A DNA stretch of 29,151 nucleotides from an uncultured Holophagales bacterium. Lineage in GTDB: Bacteria > Acidobacteriota > Thermoanaerobaculia > UBA5066. The number at the start of each line of letters is the position of its first letter. Position 1 is the stretch's first letter. Where the stretch lies: contig CALBDV010000536.1 in NCBI GenBank assembly GCA_937927565.1, forward strand, positions 1 through 29,151. The letters are read 5' to 3'. Below, one piece after another: positions 13,847 to 21,755 of the stretch. Below the pieces are notes generated by a model, which was not told the DNA's origin, made no database searches, and worked only from the letters and a program-made list of their open reading frames with translations. The position numbers were made by a program, and so were the translations under genes.

Positions 13847-14713
13847 CTACCTCGTCTCGGGCGACCCGAGGGACTTGCGCAGCCTCTCGACCGGCCTGGC
13901 GAGAGCCGTCCCCTCCGCCCGGGCGGCCTGGAGCGCCCTCGTGGCGTCGGCTTCGAGGTCTCGCGCCAGCGGCCCTGATGAGAGGTCGGCCCCGGTGTCC
14001 GCACCCGTGACGAACGCGACACGCGCCGCGAGCTCGACGAGGTCGTGGGCGTCTCCCGCGGCGTCCTGGAAGGAGCGCAGGAGACGGAGGATCGGACGGA
14101 ATCGCGGGTCGAGCGGCGCGAGCACCTCGAGGGCGTAGCGAGCCCGCTTGGCTGCGATCCGCGCGGCGTGCATGGTCTCCCGGTCCGGAGGGAGGAATCC
14201 TGAGAGGTTTCGTACGAGTCGAGCGAGCCGGCGGCGGGTTCGCCGGAGGAGGGCCGTGTCGGCGGCTGCGCGCGGGGCGAACGCGCCGTCCTGGGCCGCG
14301 GCCAGTCGGCGCCTCCAGCGAGCGAGCGCCCGCTCGACCGCCTCGACGTCGCCCGGCTCGACGCGGACGGCCGGCAGCTCGCCCGGGAAGACGACCGCGA
14401 TCAGGCGAGAGTCCGCCGTCCCCGCCCGGGACGCGAGAAGGGCCCGGCCGACTTCCTCCGACCTGAGAAGCGAGAGCCGTCGGCGGAGCGCCCGGGCCGC
14501 TGCACGCGGCGCCTCGCCGTCCCCCTTGCCCGGGAGCCCTCGGAAAAGGCGCGCGAGCGCCTCCGTCCGGCGCAGCGCGACCCTGAGGTCGTGAACGAGC
14601 TCCTCGTCCCCGGTGGACCGCGCCCGGGCTGCGAGAGCCCGCAGCCTCTCGGCGTGGGCGGGGAGGGCCTTCTCGAAGAGGCCGAGGATCGAACCGGACC
14701 AGGGCGACGCCAA
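13847..14713 (-). CDS. CHAD domain protein
   Basis: 288 residues from TTG 14713, with AGGAGG 7 nt upstream. A competing ATG at 14733 is in another frame. The domain is almost entirely helical and carries the conserved histidine/basic motifs: ELVHDLRVALRRTEALARL (near 40) and TMHAARIAAKRARYALEVL (near 180), plus FQDAAGDAHDLVELAARV. CHAD domains bind inorganic polyphosphate and often accompany CYTH triphosphatases or polyP granules. No CYTH domain is fused or adjacent here. A 42-nt gap with a small hairpin (ACATCC-N8-GGATGT, 14730-14749) separates it from the GGDEF-EAL gene upstream. The downstream secreted phosphodiesterase follows within 11 nt. Confidence 0.88.
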   Translation of the reverse strand: MASPWSGSILGLFEKALPAHAERLRALAARARSTGDEELVHDLRVALRRTEALARLFRGLPGKGDGEAPRAAARALRRRLSLLRSEEVGRALLASRAGTADSRLIAVVFPGELPAVRVEPGDVEAVERALARWRRRLAAAQDGAFAPRAAADTALLRRTRRRLARLVRNLSGFLPPDRETMHAARIAAKRARYALEVLAPLDPRFRPILRLLRSFQDAAGDAHDLVELAARVAFVTGADTGADLSSGPLARDLEADATRALQAARAEGTALARPVERLRKSLGSPETR

Positions 14714-14755
14714 GAGGGACCTCCTGCGGACATCCTAGCCCCGGGATGTGAAGGC

Positions 14756-16501
14756 TCAGCCCGGTTCGCCGGGACGGGCCGGGAGCTCGAGCGCGGGATG
14801 GCCGATGTGGTAGCCCTGCGCCCTGTCGACGCCGAGCTCCCTCAGGATCGTCAGGATCTCCGGGGTCTCGACGCCTTCGGCGACGGTCTTGACGCCGAAG
14901 CCGCGGCAGATCTCCGCTATGCCGCGGACGAAGACGCGGTTCTCCATCTTGTGTGGCAGGTCGCGGACGTAGCTCTGGTCGAACTTGAGCGTCGACATCG
15001 GCAGATCGCGCAGGTAGCGGAACGAGCTGAAGCCGACGCCGAAGTCGTCCAGTGCGAACTTGAACCCCTCCGAGGTCAGGGCTCCCGTGAAGTCCTGCAC
15101 CCGGCCGAGGTCACGCAGGGCGGCGGTCTCCGTGATCTCGAACGTGATGCGCGAGGGCCGGATCCCCTTCAGGCGGGCGAGTCGGGAGATGTCGGCGACG
15201 AGCGCATCGTCTTCGAAATCGAGGCCGGAGAGATTGATGGAGACCTCGAGGTCGGGAGAGATTCGCTTCCGGGCGGCGATGAGAGCGTCGAACGTGCTTC
15301 CGATGACGACCCGGTCGATCGCGGTCACGAAGCCGAAGCGCTCCGCCGCGTCGAGGAACTCGTCGGGGCTCGTGAGGGTCCCGTCTTCCTCGCGGAGCCT
15401 CACGAGGGTCTCGGCGGCGACGATGCGCCCCGTCGGGACCTCGGAGATCGGCTGGAAGAGCGGCACGAACCGACCGGCGGAGAGCGCGGTGCGGATCCGG
15501 TCGGCCTGTCCGCGCAGAAGCCCGATCCGCTCCCGCTCACGTGCGGTCGGGTCGTGGAGGATGAACCGGGCGCGCCCCCGGGCCTTCGCCTGGTGCATCG
15601 CGAGGTCGGCAGCGAGCATCAGGTCGGAGGCCCGCTGCCCGTGCGCGGGATAGACCGCGACGCCGACGCTCGCCGTGATCTGGAGCTTTCGCCCCTCGAA
15701 CGTCGGCGAGAACTCGGTGAGGAACCGGACGAGGTTGTCGGCTTCCAGAGCCGCCTCGGCGGAGGTCGTGTCGGGGGAGAGGAGGCCGAACTCGTCGCCT
15801 CCCAGGCGGGCGAAGACCCTGCCCGGCCGAAGGGCCCGGGTGAGAGCCTCGCCGAGGCGGCGCAGGTACTCGTCTCCGGCGGCGAGCCCGTGCGTGTCGT
15901 TCAGGGCCTTGAAGTCGTCGAGGTCGAAGAAGAGAAGCGCGAGCGGGCGCCTGGCGCGGTTCGCGTCCTCGATCGCCTTCTCGAGAATTTCCTGGAACGC
16001 CGCCCGTGTGATGAAGCCCGTGACGGGGTCGCGCGAGGCCTGCGTCCCGGCGAGGGTCTCGGCCCTGGCCGTGTCCCGGGTCAGCGCGTGGGCTACGGAG
16101 ACGTTCCTGGCGCAGGCGACCAGGCGTGCCGGTTCCGTGTCGCCGAGCCGCCGGGCCGATACCCAGAAGACCTTGCAGAGCGCGCTGTCCTCGAACGTGA
16201 CCCGGACCTCGACGTTCGAGGCTCCCGCCGGTTCGAGCGCCGAGGCGAGGAGCCGGTCGCGAGTCTCGCTGTCGGCCCAGAAGGGGAGAAGCTGCCCCAG
16301 CGGCTCCTCCGCTCCGGCCGGGTCCGGCGCTCCCTCCGCGCGGGCCGCGGCGTTCGCCGCGAGGAGGCGTCCGCCGTCCGCGAAGATCGCGAGAGGGTCG
16401 GGGCACGCATCGAAGACGGACGCCTCGAGGGAAAGGGAGGCGACGGCCGCCTTCGACATGGCGACCGTGTCATACCCCTGGCGACGGCGCCGTTCCTTCA
16501 T
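14756..16501 (-). CDS. PAS-GGDEF-EAL c-di-GMP signalling protein
   Basis: 581 residues from ATG 16501, which overlaps the GNAT stop (ATGA). An internal ATG at 16459 (MSKAAVAS) is a possible alternative. No membrane segments. Residues about 25-135 look like a PAS domain (FDACPDPLAIFADGGRLLAA). The GGDEF domain (about 150-310) has an intact RLGGDEFGLL. The inhibitory I-site position before it reads RPGR instead of RxxD, so product inhibition is probably lost. The EAL domain (about 330-575) keeps its catalytic set: ETLVRL in place of EALVR, NLSGLDFED, FEITETAAL, DDFGVGFSSFRYL, TLKFDQSYV, VAEGVET and QGYHIGHP. It can in principle both make and break c-di-GMP; which dominates cannot be told from sequence. 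Confidence 0.93.
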   Translation of the reverse strand: MKERRRRQGYDTVAMSKAAVASLSLEASVFDACPDPLAIFADGGRLLAANAAARAEGAPDPAGAEEPLGQLLPFWADSETRDRLLASALEPAGASNVEVRVTFEDSALCKVFWVSARRLGDTEPARLVACARNVSVAHALTRDTARAETLAGTQASRDPVTGFITRAAFQEILEKAIEDANRARRPLALLFFDLDDFKALNDTHGLAAGDEYLRRLGEALTRALRPGRVFARLGGDEFGLLSPDTTSAEAALEADNLVRFLTEFSPTFEGRKLQITASVGVAVYPAHGQRASDLMLAADLAMHQAKARGRARFILHDPTARERERIGLLRGQADRIRTALSAGRFVPLFQPISEVPTGRIVAAETLVRLREEDGTLTSPDEFLDAAERFGFVTAIDRVVIGSTFDALIAARKRISPDLEVSINLSGLDFEDDALVADISRLARLKGIRPSRITFEITETAALRDLGRVQDFTGALTSEGFKFALDDFGVGFSSFRYLRDLPMSTLKFDQSYVRDLPHKMENRVFVRGIAEICRGFGVKTVAEGVETPEILTILRELGVDRAQGYHIGHPALELPARPGEPG

Positions 16502-17013
16502 GGGGCTTCCACGGTGGGCAGAGTCCCCTGCGCGAGGGCGTGGAGCGGTTCACCCGTCAGCCGGTAGACCTGCCACTCCTCCATCGGGACGGCGCCGAGC
16601 CTCTCGTAGAAGCCGATGGCCGGCGCATTCCACTTCAGGACGCTCCACTCGAGGCGGCCGCAGCCCCGGTCGACGGCGATCGAGGCGAGCGCAGAGAGCA
16701 GCCTTCGGCCGAGCCCCAGACCGCGCCGCTCGGGGACGACGAAGAGGTCTTCGAGATAGATGCCTGGCTTCGTCAGGAAGGTCGAGTAGTTGTGAAAGAA
16801 GAGCGCGAAGCCGGCCGGCTCTCCGTCGACCTGGGCGATCAGGACTTCCGCGTAGGGGCGAGGCCCGAACAGATGCGATTCGAGGGCGGCCTCGTCTGCG
16901 AAGCACTCGGTGGAGAGACGCTCGTACTCGGCGAGCGCGCGGATGAGGCGGACGACGACGGGAACGTCCTCCCGCGCGGCGGGCCGGAGCGAGATCGCGG
17001 GTTCACTGGTCAC
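16498..17013 (-). CDS. GNAT-family N-acetyltransferase (spermidine/diamine acetyltransferase-like)
   Basis: 171 residues from GTG 17013. The fold is visible from ISLRPAAREDVPVVVRLIRA through YLEDLFVVPERRGLGLGRRL, where RRGLGLGRRL is the acetyl-CoA pyrophosphate loop, to WNAPAIGFYERLGAVPMEEW. The spacing and the motifs AEYERL, YLEDLFV and WNAPAIGFYERLGA resemble the SSAT (SAT1) branch that acetylates polyamines or thialysine. The substrate is not proven. It is the first gene of an eight-gene minus-strand run. GATAAT (17022-17027, minus) lies 8 nt before the GTG and no Shine-Dalgarno sequence is present, so translation may be leaderless. Confidence 0.87.
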   Translation of the reverse strand: MTSEPAISLRPAAREDVPVVVRLIRALAEYERLSTECFADEAALESHLFGPRPYAEVLIAQVDGEPAGFALFFHNYSTFLTKPGIYLEDLFVVPERRGLGLGRRLLSALASIAVDRGCGRLEWSVLKWNAPAIGFYERLGAVPMEEWQVYRLTGEPLHALAQGTLPTVEAP

Positions 17014-17127
17014 GACGGAGGATTATCGCGCGTCGCGCAGAATCCGCGCGGCGACAGGGCACCCCGGTGCGGATCGGGCGGATATCATGTGGCGAGCGCC
17101 GCGGCGGGAGCCGCGGACGGCAACCCG
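17014..17127. promoter_or_regulatory. Divergent promoter region with leader hairpin before the methyltransferase gene
   Basis: Minus strand: -10-like GATAAT at 17022-17027 for the acetyltransferase. Plus strand: TATCAT at 17083-17088, followed about 10 nt later by a perfect hairpin CCGCGGC-GGGA-GCCGCGG (17099-17116) with a GNRA-type loop, 11 nt before the ATG at 17128. No -35 consensus is evident on either strand. The hairpin would sit at or near the 5' end of the transcript and could limit ribosome access. Confidence 0.45.
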
Positions 17128-17739
17128 ATGGCCCGTTCCGACGACGACGCCGCGAGAGGCTCGCGCCTCGCCCCCTACTTCGGCCTCCTGACGCGGCGTG
17201 TCCAGCGCGCCCGGCTGGCCGTGGCGCTGCCGCATGCCTCCCGGGCGGACCGGCTGCTCGACCTGGGCTGCGGCCTGACCGATCTGCCCGCCCGTTTCCC
17301 GTCGTACGTGGGGTGTGACCGCAACCCCCTCGTTCTTTCCGAGATGCGAACGCGGCACCCGGACGCCGCCTTCGCGGCCTGGGACGTCGATTCCGAGGAG
17401 CCGCCGACAGAAGTCGCTTCCAGGGCCCCGTACGACGTGGTCCTGATGCTCGCGATCCTCGAGCACCTCCCGTCTCCCGTTCGAGCCCTCTCCCGCGCCG
17501 GGGCCCTCCTCGCTCCGGGAGGGCGCATCCTGGCCACGACGCCCCACCCTCTCGGACGGCTGCCTCTCGAGGCGGGAGCGCGCCTCGGTCTCCTCTCGCG
17601 GCACGCCGACGAGGAGCACGAGACGCTCCTCGACCGGACGGCGCTGGAGCGTGCCGCGCGATCGGCCGGGCTCGAGCTGACGATCTACGCGCGCTTCCTT
17701 GCGGGCCTGAACCAGCTCGTCGTCCTGACGCGTCGATGA
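17128..17739 (+). CDS. SAM-dependent methyltransferase (class I)
   Basis: 203 residues from ATG 17128. The Rossmann fold motifs are DRLLDLGCGLTDLPARFP (SAM glycine loop, near 45), VGCDRNPLVLSEMR (acidic residue binding the ribose), YDVVLMLAILEHLPSPVRAL and LLAPGGRILATTPHPLGR, as in Methyltransf_11/23 proteins. An in-frame GTG at 17089 would add 13 residues but lies directly on the -10 box. The ATG of uvrA overlaps its stop (ATGA), so it is translated with uvrA. The acceptor molecule is unknown. It may be a small-molecule or lipid methyltransferase. Confidence 0.88.
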   Translation: MARSDDDAARGSRLAPYFGLLTRRVQRARLAVALPHASRADRLLDLGCGLTDLPARFPSYVGCDRNPLVLSEMRTRHPDAAFAAWDVDSEEPPTEVASRAPYDVVLMLAILEHLPSPVRALSRAGALLAPGGRILATTPHPLGRLPLEAGARLGLLSRHADEEHETLLDRTALERAARSAGLELTIYARFLAGLNQLVVLTRR

Positions 17740-20714
17740 AGGTGAGATCCCCGCGAGCCATCGAGGTGGCCGGCGCGCGGACGCACAATCTCAAAGGGGT
17801 CTCCTGCCGCGTCCCGATCGGCGCGATCACCGTCGTCACCGGCCCCTCGGGCTCGGGCAAGTCGTCGCTCGCCTTCGACACGCTCTACGCGGAAGGGCAA
17901 CGGCGCTTCGTCGAGTCGATGTCGACGTACGCACGCCAGTTCCTCGAGCGGATGGAGAGACCCGACGTCGATCGGATCGACCACCTCCTGCCGGCGCTCG
18001 CCATCGAGCAGAGATCGCCCTCGCGCTCGGCCCGCTCCACGGTGGGGACGGCGACGGAGATCCACGACGTTCTCCGCCTCCTCTATGCCGCGGCGGGGAC
18101 GATCGTCTGTCCCGCGTGCCGCGTCGAGGTCCGCCGCGAGACGCCGCGAGGGGTCATCGACGCGCTCCTCGCCGAGCTCGGCGAGGGGGCTCGTGCCCTC
18201 GTCCTGGCGCCCCGGCCCGCGGTTTCCCTCGCGGAGAGGGCGCCACTCTGGGTCCGCTCGGGGCTCTTCCGTGCGGTGGCTCCCGACGGGAGCGTCGTCT
18301 CGTTCGACGCCGACACGCCTCCTCCCGCGGGGGCGGACTCTCTCGTGAGGCTCGTCGTCGGGCGGCACGTCCTGCGATCGGGCGACCCGGAGCTGGCGGC
18401 CTCGATCGAGGGCGCCTTCTCCGTCGGGGAGGGAGAGCTCCTCGTCCGGGAGGCTTCCTCCGGCCGTGAGCTCCGCTTCCTGCGCGGCCTCGCGTGCAAC
18501 TCCTGCGGCCGCCGTTTCGAGGAGCCGACCCCGGCCCACTTCTCCTTCAACTCGCCGCGCGGTGCCTGCCCGACCTGCCAGGGCTTCGGTCGGGTGGCGG
18601 GCCTCGACCTGGCGAAGATCCTGCCCGATCCCGGTCTCACCCTTCGCGAGCGCCCCTTCGCGCCCTTCAACACGCCGGCCTACGCCAGCGCCTACCCCGA
18701 CCTCGCCCGCGCCTGCCGGCGGCTCGGGATTCGCCGCGACGTGCCGTGGAACGAGCTGACGGCGCGCGAGAGGGAGCTCGTGTGGGACGGCGACGGCGAC
18801 TGGTACGGCGTCAAGGGGCTCTTCACGTACCTCGAGACGAAGCGCTACAAGGTGCACGTCCGCGTGATGATCGCGAGGTACCGCGGATACGAGCGCTGCC
18901 CGGAGTGCCTCGGGGAACGGCTGACCCCGGAGGCGCGCTCGGTGCGGGTCGGAGGCGCGACGCTGCCGGAGCTCTGCGCCCTGCCTCTCGACGTGCTCGG
19001 CGAGAAGCTCCGCGGGCTCCCTCTCGGGGCGACGGAGTGGGCACGGGGCGGCTCGCTCGTGGCGGATCTCGTGAAGCGCGTCGGGACGCTCGTGGACGTC
19101 GGGCTCTCCTACCTGTCGCTGTCGCGGACGATGCGGACCCTCTCCGGGGGCGAGGCGCAGAGGGTCCAGCTCGGAGCGGCGCTCGGCAACGCCCTCACCG
19201 GGACGCTCTACGTCCTGGACGAGCCGACCGTCGGGCTCCACCCGTCCGACACGGCGCGCCTTCTCGCGGTGCTCCGGCGCCTCGCCGGCGCGGGGAACGC
19301 CGTCTGCGTCGTCGAGCACGATCTCGACGTCGTCCGCGCGGCGGATCACGTCATCGACCTCGGCCCGGACGCCGGAGCCCACGGCGGCCGGCTCGTTTTC
19401 GAAGGGGCACCCGGGGCCCTGTCGCGGGCCGCGACGGCGACGGGCGAGGCGCTGAGGGCGAGAACGGAGCTCGTGGCCGAGCGGCCCGGGCCATATCCGA
19501 GAGGCCTCCTGCGCATCGTCGGCGCACGAGCGAACAACCTGGCGGACCTGACGGTCGAGATCCCGACCGGCGTCCTGGCCGCCGTATGCGGTCCGTCGGG
19601 GTCGGGGAAATCGTCCCTCGTCGTCGACGTCCTCGCCTCGGGAGCGCTCCGGGCCCTCGGACGGAAGGAAGGCGACGTTCTCGAGCGGGGGGATCACCAT
19701 CGGATCGAGGGGCTCTCGGCGTTCCACGACGTCGTTCTCGTCGACCAGTCCCCCCTCGGCCGTTCGGCCCGCTCGAACCCGGCAACCTACACGAAGGCGT
19801 GGGACGAGGTGCGCGCGCTCTGGGCCCGCAGCCCGGCCGCGCGCGAGGCGGGCCTGACGAAAGGGAGCTTCAGCTTCAACGCCGCCGGCGGGCGGTGCGA
19901 GACGTGCGAGGGCTCGGGAGTCGTGACGATCGACATGCAGTTCCTCGCCGACGTCTCCGTCGTCTGCGACGCGTGCGACGGCCGCCGCTTCTCGCCCGAG
20001 GTCCTGAACGTGAGGGTCCGGGGACGGAACGTCCACGAGCTCCTCGGGACGACGATCGACGAGGCGCTCGAGCTCTTTGCCGACCTTCCCGCGATCGCCT
20101 CGCGCCTGGCGCCGCTCGCCGAGGCAGGGCTCGGCTACCTTCGCCTCGGGCAGCCGACCGCAACTCTGTCGGGGGGCGAGGCCCAGCGCCTGAAGGTCGC
20201 CTCGTTCCTGAAGCCGGGCACCGGCGCCTCTCCGACGCTCTTCATCTTCGACGAACCGACGACCGGCCTCCACCCGCGTGACGTCGACGTCCTCCTCGCC
20301 GTCTTCCGCCGGCTCCTCGCGGCCGGCCACTCCGTCCTCGCCGTCGAGCACAACCCCGCCTTTCTCCTCGCGACCGACTGGCTCCTCGAGCTGGGGCCCG
20401 GCGGCGGGGCGAACGGGGGGCGGGTCGTCTTCGCCGGGAGCGTCGCCAGATTCCTCACCGACGGGGCGACGCCGACGGCCGAGGCCCTCCGGAACGCATC
20501 GGCGGCGCCGGCTCGCCTACAATCCGTGCCAACGTGTCCGGAGGAGCGCACCGCTACATCCTCGTCGTCGACGGCCGGGAGATCGAGCTCTCGGAAGGGG
20601 AAGTCACGCTCGGGCGAAGCCGGTCGGCGACGGTCCGCGTCGACCACGAGTCCGTCTCGAGAAGTCACGCGCTCCTCACGTTCGCCAGCGGGACCGCCGT
20701 CCTCAAGGACCTGA
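17736..20714 (+). CDS. uvrA: UvrA-family excinuclease ATPase
   Basis: 992 residues as read, though the recognisable protein ends near residue 930. Two ABC modules are complete: Walker A GPSGSGKSSLAFDTLY (near 36) with signature LSGGEAQRVQL (near 469) and LDEPTVGLHP (494); second Walker A GPSGSGKSS (near 619) with LSGGEAQRLKV (811) and FDEPTTGLHP (838). Zinc modules are CNSC/CPTC (255-281) and CETC/CDAC (721-750). RSTVGTATEIHDVLRLLY is the UvrA damage-sensing region signature with Ala for the usual Val. UvrA finds bulky DNA lesions in nucleotide excision repair. The last 60 residues are Ser/Arg-rich low complexity and overlap the FHA gene by 181 nt, so the native stop may have been lost. It may be the main UvrA or a second paralog. 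Confidence 0.93.
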   Translation: MKVRSPRAIEVAGARTHNLKGVSCRVPIGAITVVTGPSGSGKSSLAFDTLYAEGQRRFVESMSTYARQFLERMERPDVDRIDHLLPALAIEQRSPSRSARSTVGTATEIHDVLRLLYAAAGTIVCPACRVEVRRETPRGVIDALLAELGEGARALVLAPRPAVSLAERAPLWVRSGLFRAVAPDGSVVSFDADTPPPAGADSLVRLVVGRHVLRSGDPELAASIEGAFSVGEGELLVREASSGRELRFLRGLACNSCGRRFEEPTPAHFSFNSPRGACPTCQGFGRVAGLDLAKILPDPGLTLRERPFAPFNTPAYASAYPDLARACRRLGIRRDVPWNELTARERELVWDGDGDWYGVKGLFTYLETKRYKVHVRVMIARYRGYERCPECLGERLTPEARSVRVGGATLPELCALPLDVLGEKLRGLPLGATEWARGGSLVADLVKRVGTLVDVGLSYLSLSRTMRTLSGGEAQRVQLGAALGNALTGTLYVLDEPTVGLHPSDTARLLAVLRRLAGAGNAVCVVEHDLDVVRAADHVIDLGPDAGAHGGRLVFEGAPGALSRAATATGEALRARTELVAERPGPYPRGLLRIVGARANNLADLTVEIPTGVLAAVCGPSGSGKSSLVVDVLASGALRALGRKEGDVLERGDHHRIEGLSAFHDVVLVDQSPLGRSARSNPATYTKAWDEVRALWARSPAAREAGLTKGSFSFNAAGGRCETCEGSGVVTIDMQFLADVSVVCDACDGRRFSPEVLNVRVRGRNVHELLGTTIDEALELFADLPAIASRLAPLAEAGLGYLRLGQPTATLSGGEAQRLKVASFLKPGTGASPTLFIFDEPTTGLHPRDVDVLLAVFRRLLAAGHSVLAVEHNPAFLLATDWLLELGPGGGANGGRVVFAGSVARFLTDGATPTAEALRNASAAPARLQSVPTCPEERTATSSSSTAGRSSSRKGKSRSGEAGRRRSASTTSPSREVTRSSRSPAGPPSSRT
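20518..20533 (+). promoter_or_regulatory. -10-like box upstream of the FHA-RDD gene
   Basis: TACAAT (20518-20523; 5 of 6 to TATAAT) lies 10 nt before GTG 20534, inside the 3' part of uvrA. No Shine-Dalgarno sequence and no clear -35 are present. It could give an internal transcript that begins at or within a few bases of the start codon. Confidence 0.4.
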
Positions 20715-21748
20715 ACTCGTCCAACGGGACGTTCGTCGCGGGGCGGCGGATCACGAACGAGACGATCCTGAGGAGTGGCGACCGCCTCCAGGTGGGAGCG
20801 GCCGTCCTCGAGTACCGGCTCCTCGAACCGAGCGGCCCGGTCGAGAAGACGGCGCTCCTCTCCCCGTTGGCGTCCGAGGGGCTGCCGGATTCGTCCGGCC
20901 GGGGGGGCGGCGCCTCCTCCGTTCCTGCTGACCCCGAGCCCGGTGGGGGCTCGCCCCTCGAGATCTCCGCGGATGGCCTCTTCCGGGGCGTCGACGAAGC
21001 GGCCCGCGGGGGTTCGTCTCCCGCAGTCGTCGCATCCGTCGCGCTGGCGGCAGTCCACAGCTCCGGCGTCACCGAGAGACCGCCGCTCGATCTCCCTCTG
21101 CTGGAGGACGTACCGCCCGTGCCGGCGCCCGCGGAGAATCTGGCTCCGGCCGTTCCGGTCCGTCGCCCGCCCGACGCCACGCTCTCGCAGTTCCCCATCC
21201 GGAACAGCGGAGCGCCCCCCTCAGGGGGACGACCCGCACCGGCGATCCGGGTGCGCAAGCCGGGCCCGCCGGTGTCGCGGGAAGCTCCAGGGCTCGACGC
21301 CGCGGGGTTCTTTCCGCGCGTCCTGGCGACCCTCGTCGACTCGATCATTCTCCTGGCGCTGAATCTCCTGCTCCTGTCCCCCGTTTTTCTGGTCCTTCTC
21401 TTCCGGGAGGCGTTCCAGTCGGCGGACCTGCTGCGCGACTGGGCTTTCCTCGGCATCCTGGGGGGGTGTGGCCTGATGATCCTGGGCGCCAACCTCTGGT
21501 ACGTCGTCGGGGGTTGGGCCCGGACGGGACGAACCCCCGGAAAGGCGCTGCTGCGCCTCTCCGTCGTGCCGGCCGGTTCGTCCGAACCGACGCCCGGCAT
21601 CGGGCTGCAGAAGGCGTTCGTCCGGTTCCTCGCCTACAACCTCTCCGGTTCGCTCCTCGGCCTGGGCTTCCTCCTCGTCCTCTTTCGGAAGGACCGCCGC
21701 GCCCTGCACGATCTCGTGGCCGGGACGAGGGTCGTCCGGGCATCCTAG
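20534..21748 (+). CDS. FHA domain - RDD membrane domain fusion protein
   Basis: 404 residues from GTG 20534. Residues about 5-95 form an FHA domain: VTLGRSRSATVRVDHESVSR, SHALLTF and LNSSNGTFVAGRRI hold the conserved Gly-Arg, Ser-Arg-x-His and Asn-Gly residues that bind phosphothreonine. A proline-rich linker of about 150 residues follows. From about 255 an RDD domain (AGFFPRVLATLVDSIILLAL, GRTPGKALLRL, KDRRALHDLVAGTRVV) contributes three to four membrane helices and keeps the Arg/Asp/Asp pattern. It should be an inner-membrane protein with a cytoplasmic FHA reader. A Ser/Thr kinase gene lies 4 kb downstream and might phosphorylate its partners. Function of the RDD domain is not well known (transport has been proposed). 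Confidence 0.88.
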   Translation: MSGGAHRYILVVDGREIELSEGEVTLGRSRSATVRVDHESVSRSHALLTFASGTAVLKDLNSSNGTFVAGRRITNETILRSGDRLQVGAAVLEYRLLEPSGPVEKTALLSPLASEGLPDSSGRGGGASSVPADPEPGGGSPLEISADGLFRGVDEAARGGSSPAVVASVALAAVHSSGVTERPPLDLPLLEDVPPVPAPAENLAPAVPVRRPPDATLSQFPIRNSGAPPSGGRPAPAIRVRKPGPPVSREAPGLDAAGFFPRVLATLVDSIILLALNLLLLSPVFLVLLFREAFQSADLLRDWAFLGILGGCGLMILGANLWYVVGGWARTGRTPGKALLRLSVVPAGSSEPTPGIGLQKAFVRFLAYNLSGSLLGLGFLLVLFRKDRRALHDLVAGTRVVRAS

Positions 21749-21755
21749 GCCGGGA

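Noticed and set aside
12093..14138. Plus-strand open frame of 681 residues
   Set aside because: Shadow of the phosphodiesterase and CHAD genes, with no domain signature.
14730..14749. Hairpin ACATCC-N8-GGATGT between the GGDEF-EAL and CHAD genes
   Set aside because: Short, with a wide loop and no T-tract. It is mentioned under the CHAD gene but not claimed as a terminator.
14591..16567. Plus-strand open frame of 658 residues
   Set aside because: Shadow of the GGDEF-EAL gene.
17685..20351. Minus-strand open frame of 888 residues opposite uvrA
   Set aside because: Antisense shadow of uvrA; no recognisable domain, and the UvrA motifs on the plus strand are unambiguous.
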